Source of the DNA: Strigops habroptila
Taxonomy: Eukaryota > Chordata > Aves > Psittaciformes > Psittacidae
Length of the DNA: 64,000 bases
Direction: 5' to 3'
Assembly: GCF_004027225.2 (NCBI RefSeq)
Contig: NC_044277.2
Span: forward strand, 28,968,995-29,032,994
Position numbers and translations under genes: made by a program. The notes under the pieces are model-generated. The model worked only from the letters and a program-made list of their open reading frames with translations, had not been told where the DNA came from and did not search any database. Positions 24,782-33,955 of this stretch are shown in pieces. Positions within the stretch are counted from its first letter, which is position 1, and every line of letters starts with the position of its first letter.

Positions 24782-26024
24782 GTAGGCACTTTAAACCAGT
24801 TGAGCATCTTCTCAAGGCAGACTAAACCACCCTACGTCTCCTTTAAGGCTGTCCTAATAGGGCACCCCTTTACACAGCCAATTAATAAAACAGAGTGAAG
24901 CTCGCAGAGACCCAGCCACACACAGAAACCTGCCTTCTCTGCTCATTGCATTCTTTCCACCCGAGGCCCCTGAGCCCTCAGCTATCACTTCTGCTTGGCC
25001 CCTCTCCAGGCTGGATTAGATGCACCAGTGGGGACAAGCTGTACCCAGCCAGAGCTCCTCTGCTGCTGTCTACCTCAGAAAGGGGCGCAAAAGCCAGCTG
25101 CCTGCAGTGCTTAAAAATGAGGAACATGTCTGGGAAAAACCTCAGAAAATACTGGGTTTTAAGCAATTGCATCATAGCAAATCTCTGGCATGTGGGATAG
25201 ACTCTAACTCCTCTTCATCATCCACAGCCACTCCTTCTTTTCCTGTTCCTTCTGAGTATGTCTGCATTGCAGTGACTTTTCGCAGAAGCACTGCCAGGCT
25301 GGGTTAAGCTCTCTCAACTTCTGCTAACTGCTGCTGTAGCAGCAAAAAGCCCTGTTACAAATTCTGCTTCAGCAAATTTTTGCATGGCTTTGTGTTTTAA
25401 ACTGTCCACAGTGCAATTAGTCACAAATTTTAGAAGTGCAGGTCCATGGTCTAGTAACCAAAAAAAAAAAAAAAAAAAAAAAAGCCCAATACAATTTTAT
25501 GAAGTTCTGGTTTTGGAAAGGTAATAATTATATTTGATAATTACATTCCCATGATAAAAACTGCCTTTCTGCTTATCTCTGCTCAAATACACTTTTCTAA
25601 ACAAAACAAAGCTCACCAGTCTTTTTCCTCTTCAGTACTCAACAGTTTCCAGTACCCACCTTCAAGGATAAAGGTGAATTTGTACACAGTTCTCTCCAAG
25701 GACTCTGTCATTATGCTCTGTTTATCCCAGGGTCTCCAGGGACCTGTTCCCTACTTTACTCCCTGCAATGCTTCTCTGACAGTGGCAGGAAGGAGAGAAA
25801 CTAGAGGGAGGGAATTGGGATATGCTACCCCAAAACCAGGACTAGTTTTGTTCAAGCTAGAAAATCCAGGACCGAAGCCTCTGTGCTCTGGCTGCAATAC
25901 TAGGTACTCCCCTTATTGCAGCAGGGAAGCAATACGCATTTGTCCAAGTTCTGTGGAGGACCAAGTTCCTACATACTTCTTTAAATCTCAGGCATACTTG
26001 TTGCATGCTGGAATTCCTCCACCA
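24782..26024. other. No gene recognised; A-run at 25,460-25,483
   Basis: Contains a run of 24 A. A plus-strand open frame at 25,551-26,321 runs into the proviral LTR and is not credited as a gene. Confidence 0.4.
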
Positions 26025-26028
26025 CCAT
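26025..26028. repeat. Target-site duplication CCAT, left
   Basis: CCAT directly precedes the TG of the left LTR and recurs directly after the CA of the right LTR at 35,584-35,587. A 4-bp duplication is typical of gammaretroviral integrases. Confidence 0.85.
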
Positions 26029-26743
26029 TGTTAGCCGAGAGAAGAACACATAACCACTCTAAGGAGGTTATATGTGGTGCTTTATTCCGAGGCCCCGGGA
26101 ACCAGGGGTACCCACCCAAATCTGGTTCCGAAGACCGTTACAACGTGCTCACAATTTATCCTGTAAAGTATTACATATGCATCACCTTTCCCACTATGCT
26201 GATACATATTCATGACCTATCCCCGCTTCGTATTATAATGAGTACAAAAGTCATTTCCATATGTTCTGCGCTTGCGCAGTGCCTCCTGGTGGTCGTGGGC
26301 AGGGGTCTCAAGATGAAGTAAGTAGTCTTCCTCAGATGAAGTAAGACGTCTTCCTCGCTGTGTACTTTTCACCTTTTGAGTCCTGGATAGGTTCCAACGA
26401 TGATGCTTTCACCAGCATTCTTCTTATCTCTTTCTGACTGGTACTGGTATGCATCTTCGTTTCTTATCTTAAAGGTTCTGCTTTGAAGTAACCTGGGGAG
26501 TACTGCTTCGCCTGGGGAGTACTGCTTCGCTTGGATAGTCTCATATATTTATCTCCACGTCCTAGTTACCAAACTTTCCAGTAGCCTTGAGTGCAGACAC
26601 CCAGCTCGGCCAAGGTCTGTCTTTGCTGTCAGGACTTTTTATGCGGTACTAAAAAAACTCAGCAAGTTTCAAACTGTTAGCAACAGGCTTAACGGAACAT
26701 AAATCAAGCAACTCACAAGTCTAATTACTCTATATATCTAACA
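26029..26743 (-). mobile_element. 3' LTR of the provirus
   Basis: TG...CA ends and 715 bp long, identical to the other LTR. Read on the minus strand, AATAAA is at 26,086-26,081, which places R/U5 at the low-coordinate end. U3 has two short tandem duplications: a 19-bp unit at 26,492-26,529 (exact) and a 23-bp unit at 26,311-26,356 (two mismatches). The second includes a GACGTC CRE-like core in one copy. These are enhancer-like in position. No strong TATA was seen; TATAATA near 26,236 is a candidate. Confidence 0.95.
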
Positions 26744-26755
26744 TTTCCCCCCTTT
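26744..26755 (-). promoter_or_regulatory. Polypurine tract
   Basis: On the minus strand it reads AAAGGGGGGAAA and abuts the TG of the 3' LTR, the correct position for priming of plus-strand DNA synthesis. Confidence 0.9.
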
Positions 26756-26785
26756 GAAAATACTTCATCTTTTGCAAGTATTTTC
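26756..26785 (-). other. Perfect 10-bp inverted repeat between env stop and purine tract
   Basis: GAAAATACTT and AAGTATTTTC are separated by 10 bases. They lie two bases beyond the env stop codon and end at the purine tract. The RNA could fold into a 10-bp stem. In some simple retroviruses an RNA export element sits in this interval; a role here is only a guess. Confidence 0.6.
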
Positions 26786-26787
26786 AC

Positions 26788-28827
26788 TCATGTAGTAGTT
26801 TCCTGATAGGTAAGAGGAGGAGTTATTGGGTGTCGTGGATATTCTCGTGTCACTGCTCCAATGATTTTATGTGTCCAACTGGTATTCCGGGTTATTTCTC
26901 TTCGAATGCAAAAATATACCAAATAGATTACGAGGAACACAAGCAATAGGGTACACACTGTCTCTATGAGGGAATGAATCCACCCAGTAAGGTGAATTCC
27001 CAATCCATCAAATAATGCTCCTACCCAATTTTGACTTATTTCTTCCTTTTCCTTGTCAGCCTCCTCTTCAATTTTCCCTAATTGAGCAATGTCATATTCT
27101 ATATCTGCAGTTACGTTTGGTATATGTACACAGCAGTGATCGATTCTATCTTTGAGATATCCACAAACACCATGTTCCTTTAACAGCAATGTGTCTAATG
27201 CCATTCTGTTTTGCAGAGTCATTTTGGTTGTTGCCTGTAATTGCAAATTTAGATCCCTAAAGCCTTTTTTAGTCACCTTGGCCAATCTCTCAGTTTGTCC
27301 AATTAAATTATAAATCGCTTCCCTATTGCGATATGCAGCTATTTGAGCAAAAAGGGATTCAAGTGCCCATCCTACTTTCACTCCTGTCTCAGGCTCTTGC
27401 CAAGTGTCATCTATATTGTCTATATCATCGTCAATACTTCTTTTGGTTCGAATCTGCAAAGTTTCTAGTTTGCCCCTGAATGGGGAACGTTTCCAGATTG
27501 GACATAAAGTGGGGAGTCCTAAGGTAATTTCCCGCACTGGCCCTGTTATTGGAAGGTGAGTGGTCCAGGTACCATCACTGAGTGCCCAAACAAGATGTCC
27601 CATGCTGTGTATCATCAAATGTCTGCAGTTTATTCCATCAGCCGGGGCTTGTATCGGTTTTCCTCCAACTTTAAATCCTCGGCATGCACATCCTACCTTT
27701 AAAGCAATTCTAATTGGGGGCATTGCAATCTTTTCTGGATCAGTATCACAATCCATTATTCTGGTGCAATTCCACCAAGGAACATTTTTAACAGTATCTA
27801 GACTGACTCTGTCTAATGACAACAGGTTCGTATTTCCTGCTATATTATATTTCCCTGACCATCTGAGACACCAAGATGTGTTTCCACCATACCGAAATTT
27901 TTGTACAATACTCAGTGACCAAATTGTATCCCAATTTTGTTCCAAATTGTCCTTTGTTTGACAGTTCCAGGTTATTTCTTTTGTCTGTGTTTTTACTTCA
28001 ATTTTTTCATCATATAAACATTCACCTACTCCTGGTCCTTTCTGTGTGAATTGAAAGTTTAATTGCTGTTCACACCATGATTTTAATATAGGGCCCATGA
28101 GTCCCTTTCTGTCATATTCTGTTTTTGTTACGTTTTTTATCACCTCTATCTCCTGACACTTAACTGTCTTGTCTTCTTCTGGGAGTGGTATTGTTATTAT
28201 TCCCCACTCAATCGGTTCTCCAGCTGCTTTTGGTATTGGGAGGCATGCCGTTATTCTGCTTGTATTTTGCATTTTTGCAAAATCTTTGATTAATCCTATC
28301 ATTAGATTTTCTTCCGGATCACGCTGGGGTACCTGAATTATCTGGGGTGATTCGGCCGGTTTTATAGCTCGTCTGATTCTAGTTTTAGTAATGTATATTA
28401 TCTTCTCACCGTAGTCTATACTATTGTTTGTCTTGACCAGACAACGATATTTTCCCCGCATTTGTTCAGTCAGATTGGCTATCCTTAATTTAGTCTCTCC
28501 TTCAGTAAGATTTCGCGACCAGAGCCTGTTCATTACTTTACTTCTAGATTGCCAATTTTCCTGCAACTCCTGTTCATGCCCTACTAATCCTTTGTCCTTG
28601 CTGTCGAAAATTATCTCAGGTACTTCAAAACTTTCCGATTCCTTTTCCCAGATAACCCTTATTAGTTCTCCTCCCATTGGCACGGTAAACCTGCAAGACA
28701 GAGTGGCATTTTGTCCAACAATATACGTCACCACCTCCCTTTTTAATGAAACTTCTAAGGAACCAACAATTATTATAGGTAAGACTAACCAAATCACAAT
28801 TACAGTGCTATACATATAACACGACAT
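26788..28827 (-). CDS. env: Env glycoprotein with an N-terminal Ig V-like domain, intact
   Basis: This is an unbroken 679-codon frame. Residues 1-23 are a signal peptide. Residues about 24-148 form an Ig V-like domain: Cys45, Trp60, then L-R-I-A-N-L-T and Y-R-C at 127-129, the usual disulfide and tyrosine-corner pattern, resembling B7/butyrophilin V domains. R-I-R-R at 150-153 is a furin-type site. The surface subunit follows, with glycosylation sequons but no CXXC. R-T-K-R at 460-463 is the surface/transmembrane cleavage site. The transmembrane subunit has the L-Q-N-R immunosuppressive-type region at 538 onward, then C555 and C565-C566 (nine residues between, where six is usual), a membrane span at about 618-641 and a tail of about 38 residues. 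The ATG lies one base after the pol stop. Env normally mediates receptor binding and fusion at the cell surface. The Ig domain is an addition that I do not know from this family. Confidence 0.9.
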   Translation of the reverse strand: MSCYMYSTVIVIWLVLPIIIVGSLEVSLKREVVTYIVGQNATLSCRFTVPMGGELIRVIWEKESESFEVPEIIFDSKDKGLVGHEQELQENWQSRSKVMNRLWSRNLTEGETKLRIANLTEQMRGKYRCLVKTNNSIDYGEKIIYITKTRIRRAIKPAESPQIIQVPQRDPEENLMIGLIKDFAKMQNTSRITACLPIPKAAGEPIEWGIITIPLPEEDKTVKCQEIEVIKNVTKTEYDRKGLMGPILKSWCEQQLNFQFTQKGPGVGECLYDEKIEVKTQTKEITWNCQTKDNLEQNWDTIWSLSIVQKFRYGGNTSWCLRWSGKYNIAGNTNLLSLDRVSLDTVKNVPWWNCTRIMDCDTDPEKIAMPPIRIALKVGCACRGFKVGGKPIQAPADGINCRHLMIHSMGHLVWALSDGTWTTHLPITGPVREITLGLPTLCPIWKRSPFRGKLETLQIRTKRSIDDDIDNIDDTWQEPETGVKVGWALESLFAQIAAYRNREAIYNLIGQTERLAKVTKKGFRDLNLQLQATTKMTLQNRMALDTLLLKEHGVCGYLKDRIDHCCVHIPNVTADIEYDIAQLGKIEEEADKEKEEISQNWVGALFDGLGIHLTGWIHSLIETVCTLLLVFLVIYLVYFCIRREITRNTSWTHKIIGAVTREYPRHPITPPLTYQETTT

Positions 28828-28828
28828 C

Positions 28829-31800
28829 TTATCTGCATTTCAGTCTCAGCTTCGTAGGTCCTAAGGCTTCTGATTCCCAATGTTTCGGGACTTTCTTCAC
28901 TCTAGTGTAGTGAATCCAGGAGTTAATTCCTTCCACTTTTACAGCGGTGAAGGTAGTTAACAGCACCAGGTACGGTCCATTCCACCGTTCCTTAAGTGGT
29001 TCCTCGCTCCAATCACAAACGTAGACTTGGTCTCCTGGCTCGATCTCGTGTACTGGAGTCTCCAACGAGAGCGGTCGGTTCCAGATCAGGGCACTACGCA
29101 ACCGGATCAAAGTTCTACTGAGAGATAACACGTAATTATGTACATCCTGAGTTCCTTTGATATGTACATGTGGGTTTGGCTGGGGAGCCTCATATGGCTT
29201 TCCAAACAGGATCTCATATGGGCTTACCATCATTCCACTTCTAGGTTTAATTCTGATCCTTAAAAGGGCTATTGGTAATGCCTGTGGCCATTTTATTTTA
29301 GCCTCCTGGCATATTTTGCTTATCTGTCTTTTAATTGTTTGATTCATCTTTTCCACCTGTCCACTGGACTGTGGCCTCCATGGGGTATGAAGATTCCAGG
29401 ATATTCCTAACAGTTTACTGACTTCCTGAACTATAGTTGATGTAAAATGCGGTCCTCTATCTGATGATATACCCAACGGGACTCCGAATCTAGGGATGAT
29501 CTCTTTCAACAACCATTTCACTGTTTCCTTAGCCTGATTGGTGCGACAGGGAGAGGCTTCTGGCCATCCAGAAAAAGTGTCAACCCCTACTAACAAGTAT
29601 CGATATCCCTGTATCTTGGGTAATTCCACAAAATCAATTTGCCAATAGTCACCCGGCTCTATACCTACTCTGATATTTCCCATTTCTACTTTCCTTTTGA
29701 CTACTGGATTGTTTTCCAAACAAATTTCGCATTTAGATCCTATGGATTTTGCCATTGTTAACATCTGTGTAGAGATCATTCCTCATTTTAAATATGTTAC
29801 CAATGCTTCTGCCCCCCAATGACATTTTTGATGTTCAATTTGTAGAATCGTTCGCATGATAGCAGGTGGTACCACCACTTGTCCAGTAGTGGTTACGTAC
29901 CATCCTTCCGAGTTCAATCGAGCCTTTACTAATTCAGCCAATTTAACATCTTCTTCTGAATATCTTGGTTTTTGGTTCATATAATTCTGTAATGGGCTTA
30001 CCTTCGTTGGTATCAGAGCCATAACTGTCTGTACCTGTCGTGCAATTCGTCTAGCCATCCGATCCGCAAATGTATTTCCTTCGGCTATCTTAGAACTTCC
30101 TCCTTGATGCGCTTTACAGTGCATGATAGCCACCTGTTCTGGTAATTGCACAGCAGTTATTAAATTCAGAACTTCCCTTTAGTATTTTATATTTGTCCCT
30201 TGTGAGGACAGGAGCCCTCGTTCCTTCCATAGAGCTCCATGTATATGGACCACACCGAATGCATATTTCGAATCAGTCCATATATTTACCCGCTTTCCTT
30301 TGCTCAGTTCTAAAGCTCTGGTGAGAGCTATTATCTCTGCCCGTTGTGCTGAAGTCCCTGGGGGCAAAGCTTTTGCTTCTATTAGGGCGTTTTGTGTAGT
30401 TACTGCATACCCAGCATAACGGACCCCACCTTCCACAAAACTGCTTCCATCAGTAAAAAGTTCCTGATCAGGTTGCTCAAGTGGGGCATCCTTCAAATCG
30501 GCCCTCGTCGCATATGTATATTCAATCGTCTCCACATAATCGTGTTCTAATATGCCGTCCTCTGTGTTTGTACCTAGAAAAGCTGCTGAATTCAACAAGT
30601 TAGTCGTCTTTAGAGTCACATCATCTTGTTCAGTTAATACTGCCTGGTATTTCATCATCCGACTTGGGGATAGCCAGTACCCCCCTTTTTGTTCTAAGAC
30701 AGTCATTACCATGTGTGGCACATATACATCAATATGTTTTCCTAAGGTCAATTTTCTTACTTCTTGTATTAATGTCACTGTTGCTGCTACTGCTCGTAGG
30801 CACGATGGCCATCCAGCACTTACCGGATCCAGCTGTTTGGAGAAGTATCCCACTGGTCGCTTCCAGCTTCCCAGTCTCTGCGTCAGAACTCCCAATGCCA
30901 ATCTCTGTCTCTCATGCACAAACAGCTGGAAGTCCTTGGTTAAATCCGGTAATCCCAGGGCGGGTGCTTTTATTAACGCTTCTTTTAGCTTCTTAAAAGC
31001 TTCCTTTTGGGACCCTTCCCAAATGAAGGTCTGAGATTTCTGTGCCTCATATAAAGGTTTAGCTATCAGTCCATAGTCCGATATTCATAACCTGCACCAA
31101 CCCGCCATTCCAAGGAATGTTCTCAGTTCATGTAAATTCCGAGGCTCTGGAATAGCACAAATTGCCTTTATACGATCAATTCCCAACCTCCGTTGTCCCT
31201 GGGAGATTTCACAGCCCAAATACATTACAGTAGTGCAGGCAATCTGGGATTTCTCCCTCGAAACCTTATACCCATTTAGTCCCAATTGATTCAGGATCTC
31301 TATTGTTACTCGTACACACAGTGATTCTTGTTCAGTTGCAATGAATATATCATCTACATATTGCAATAAGAGATATTGTGTTCTTGGTACCTGAATTTTC
31401 CTTTGAGTTACCCAGAGTTCCAATTCTTTCGCCAGCTGATTTCCAAAAAGCGTCGGGCTATTCTTGAATCCTTGTGGGAGTCTCGTCCAGGTTAACTGAG
31501 TCTTACGTCCATTGTGCGGGTTTTCCCATTCAAAGGCAAAGAGTTTCCTACTACCTTTGTCAAGGGGGATGCAGAAGAAAGCATCTTTTAAATCAATTAC
31601 TGTGAACCATTTATATTTCTCCTTTACAGATGTCAACAATGTATATGGATTAGCCACTACCGGATAGATATCCTTTGTTATTTCATTTATTGCCCTTAGG
31701 TCCTGTACTAACCTGTATTCACCATTCGGTTTCTTTACTGGAAAAATTGGTGTGTTATATTCTGATTCACATTCTTCTAAAATTCCAAACTTTAAAAATT

Positions 31801-32359
31801 TCTCAATTGTTTTAACTATCCCATATCGTGCCTCCAATTTTATGGGATATTGTTTTATCCGTACCTGTCTTGCCCCTTCTTTCAATTCCACTACTACCGG
31901 CTGAGCCATCTTTGATTTTCCCAGAATTTCTGTCTCCCAAACTGTGGGAATCACTGCTTCCTCTACTTCCCTAGGTATTCGGGCATTTGGACTGTTCTTT
32001 AACACTAGTATCTGTCCGGATTGTGATTCCGGTACCTGCATAATCAATTCCCCATTTTCAAAAATAATTTTAGCGTTTAATTTTGATAATAAATCTCGTC
32101 CCAACAGGGAAACAGGACAGTCCGGCATGTATAGAAACTCACGTATCAATTCCTTTCCCCCAAACCGTAATTCCAGGGGTCGCATGAATGGCCGCACCTC
32201 CTCTCTCCCTGTGGCCCCTATTACGGTGGTAGTCTTATCCCCTATTTTCCCATACAGGTCATTTAACACAGAATAAGTTGCACCAGTATCGACTAAAAAT
32301 TGTACTTCCTCTCCCCCCAGCCTTATTTTCACTAGTGGTTCACCCTTTTCCGATTCTAG
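28829..32359 (-). pseudogene. pol: pro-pol: protease, RT, RNase H, integrase, with three in-frame stops
   Basis: One reading frame runs the whole length with no frameshift, but it is cut by TGA at 31,087-31,085 (RT thumb/connection), TAA at 30,181-30,179 (inside RNase H) and TGA at 29,785-29,783 (integrase zinc-binding region). Domains in order are protease with L-V-D-T-G-A-T, RT with L-P-Q-G-F-K-N-S-P and Y-V-D-D, RNase H with T-D-G-S-S and T-D-S-K-Y-A, and integrase with the zinc-binding HHCC pair and D, D, E residues in the contexts Q-I-D-F, S-S-D-R-G and G-Q-V-E-K. The motifs are clearly gammaretrovirus-like. The protease frame opens right at the gag TAG but one base out of phase with gag. 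As it stands the element cannot make full-length Pol. Confidence 0.9.
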
Positions 32360-32980
32360 TCAGCTCTGACTCCCATATTCTCCCAGAACCATGGCTTTTG
32401 CCACCTCGGATTCCCGAAGGAGTATCCAGATTGCGGGTTCTGTCTCAGTCTCTGAGGGCATTAATTTTTCCAATGCCCCTCCTGTTTACAATAGGCACAT
32501 TGATTAATGCCTAATCTGCCTGATCCTGACCTTGGATTATTAAATGTTCCAAATCCTCTTCCTCGCCCACGCATTATTCCTCTACCTCTTCCCCTATTAC
32601 CTGGGGTACCTTGTCCTCTGCCTTGTATTATAGCCAATAAATTTCGCTGCTGCCTCTGAGCACCGTCTTTTTCTCGGTTATTATACACTTTCCAAGCTGT
32701 TTCCAGCAGCTTAGCTAAATCACGTAACTCAGCACCCTCTAATTTCTGCAATTTCTTCCTGATATCATCCTGAGATTGCCCTAGGAAAATTAGAGCCAGC
32801 TGAGCCTTAGCCTGTTCCGTTTCTACATCCAGATCCGTATATTTCCTGGCCACTTCTTTAAGTTGCTCCAAAAACACGGACGGAGATTCTGTCCTTTCCT
32901 GTCTGACATTATATAACTTTGACCAATTTATTGTTCTTGCCATAAGCCCCAGTGGATTGTTTCCAAAGCACCAAATCTCC
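32356..32980 (-). pseudogene. gag: gag 3' part: capsid C-terminal domain and nucleocapsid, with stop
   Basis: The frame carries the capsid major homology region (S-P-S-V-F-L-E-Q-L-K-E-V-A-R-K-Y-T), then an Arg/Gly-rich stretch and a single zinc knuckle C-A-Y-C....G-H. A TAA at 32,463-32,461 falls just before the knuckle's last cysteine. The frame then runs on to a TAG at 32,358-32,356, at the pro boundary where gammaretroviruses read through a UAG. Here pro lies in the -1 frame, and there is no obvious slippery heptamer, so a one-base loss is more likely than programmed shifting. Confidence 0.85.
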
Positions 32981-33275
32981 CGGAGAAAAAGGAACTTTAA
33001 CATACACAGGTCCCTCTGTACCTACTCCCTGATGGAGCGGCGCCAATAACACACTAGACGTTTGAATTCTTGCCTCTTTACCCTGCATATCTTGCTGTCG
33101 GGTCCGATGTGAAACCGGGGTGAAGGGACATTCCCGTTCTTTTCTACATTCACATCCTTTATTTACTTCTAGGTTCTCATCATCACTGTCATCCCTTACT
33201 TTCCTGCTTCTTAAAGCAGGTGGGGTTGACGGGGCTGGTGGGGCTATCAACAAATCAGAATCATCATCATCTTTC
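32909..33275 (-). pseudogene. gag: gag middle part: acidic/proline-rich linker and start of capsid
   Basis: This frame differs from those on either side. It carries D-D-D-D-S-D, a proline-rich stretch, then V-P-F-S-P-G-D-L-V-L-W-K, which resembles the first residues of gammaretroviral capsid. It ends in TAA at 32,911-32,909. Most of the capsid N-terminal domain, which should lie between this point and the homology region, is missing. An internal deletion of a few hundred bases that also changed frame is the simplest reading. Confidence 0.75.
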
Positions 33276-33955
33276 TGAAATGTTGAACTTGCCCACCTCG
33301 GCGCTGCTCATCCTGCCGCTGCCGCTCTTTTGTCCTTGGCGGCGGGGCTCGCCGCGCCTGCGGAGGTGGGAGGCGACGTCAGTTGCCGCAGCCGGCGCCG
33401 CGCCGCGGACACGTCACGTGGCCCAGGCGCGCGGGGCGGGGGGGCGCGCGCGGACAAAGGTGGGACCCGCGGCGGGGTGGGGGGGGGCGCAGTGTGTGTG
33501 GGACGGGGCACGGGACGTGAGCGCTGCCGCTGCCACGGCCTGCTCCGAACGCCGCGGACACGGCGGAGCTACCGGCACCGCCGCGCCCTCCCGACACCCC
33601 CCCCACCCCCGATAGCGGGGCGCAGACTGATGCAACACCGGCGGGCGACTGTCACACCGCCGGACGGCGCCTCCCGCGCCGGGGCCGCCTCTGTGTTTAC
33701 CTCCCCTCTTCCTCACCGGCGACACCGGGCATCCCCGGCGCTTTCAATGGGAAAATGCAAACCGGTCGCGGGACATCACCGCGCCGCAGCCGCTCGGGGT
33801 TTTTCCATCCCGGCGGCGTGTCCCTGGGCGCACCCGCCACCGCGTGTCCCGGCGGAGCACGGTGGGACTGGGCGGCAAGGTGGGGGCTTCCGCCGGTAAA
33901 GGCTGCGCCCTGGAAGTCGCCCCGTTCTTCCTGCCGCGCCGTACCTTCTCCACAA
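33276..33955 (-). other. SLC38A2: Captured host DNA: 5' end of SLC38A2 (exon 1, intron 1, start of exon 2)
   Basis: This GC- and CpG-rich block is unlike the AT-rich provirus around it. On the minus strand it has a donor G-G-G-A-G|GTAAAC (intron starts at 33,700), an acceptor CCTCCGCAG (ends at 33,358), then 46 bases of leader and an ATG at 33,311-33,309. The ATG opens M-S-S-A-E-V-G-K-F-N-I-S, after which the sequence changes back to gag. This peptide matches, as I recall it, the start of avian SNAT2, the sodium-coupled neutral amino-acid transporter encoded by SLC38A2. Intron 1 contains TGATGCAAC (plus strand 33,628-33,636) next to a purine-rich G tract. SLC38A2 intron 1 is known for an amino-acid response element of this type. 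The break within exon 2 is not at a splice site. Edges are approximate; the MA-side edge lies near the first GC-rich bases at about 33,955. Confidence 0.75.
33628..33636 (+). promoter_or_regulatory. C/EBP-ATF (amino-acid response) element core TGATGCAAC
   Basis: Fits the consensus TGATGNAAN bound by ATF4-C/EBP dimers. It sits in the captured SLC38A2 intron beside a G-rich purine tract, the arrangement described for the SLC38A2 nutrient-sensing unit. Activity in the provirus is inference. Confidence 0.5.

Noticed and set aside
25551-26321. Plus-strand 256-codon frame running into the left LTR, with its C-terminal part repeated at 34,730-35,161
   Set aside because: The shared part is antisense LTR sequence, present twice only because the LTRs are identical. 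No domain or start context supports a protein.
33308-33899. Several GC-rich open frames on both strands inside gag
   Set aside because: They are explained by CpG-rich captured host promoter/5' UTR sequence rather than by coding selection.
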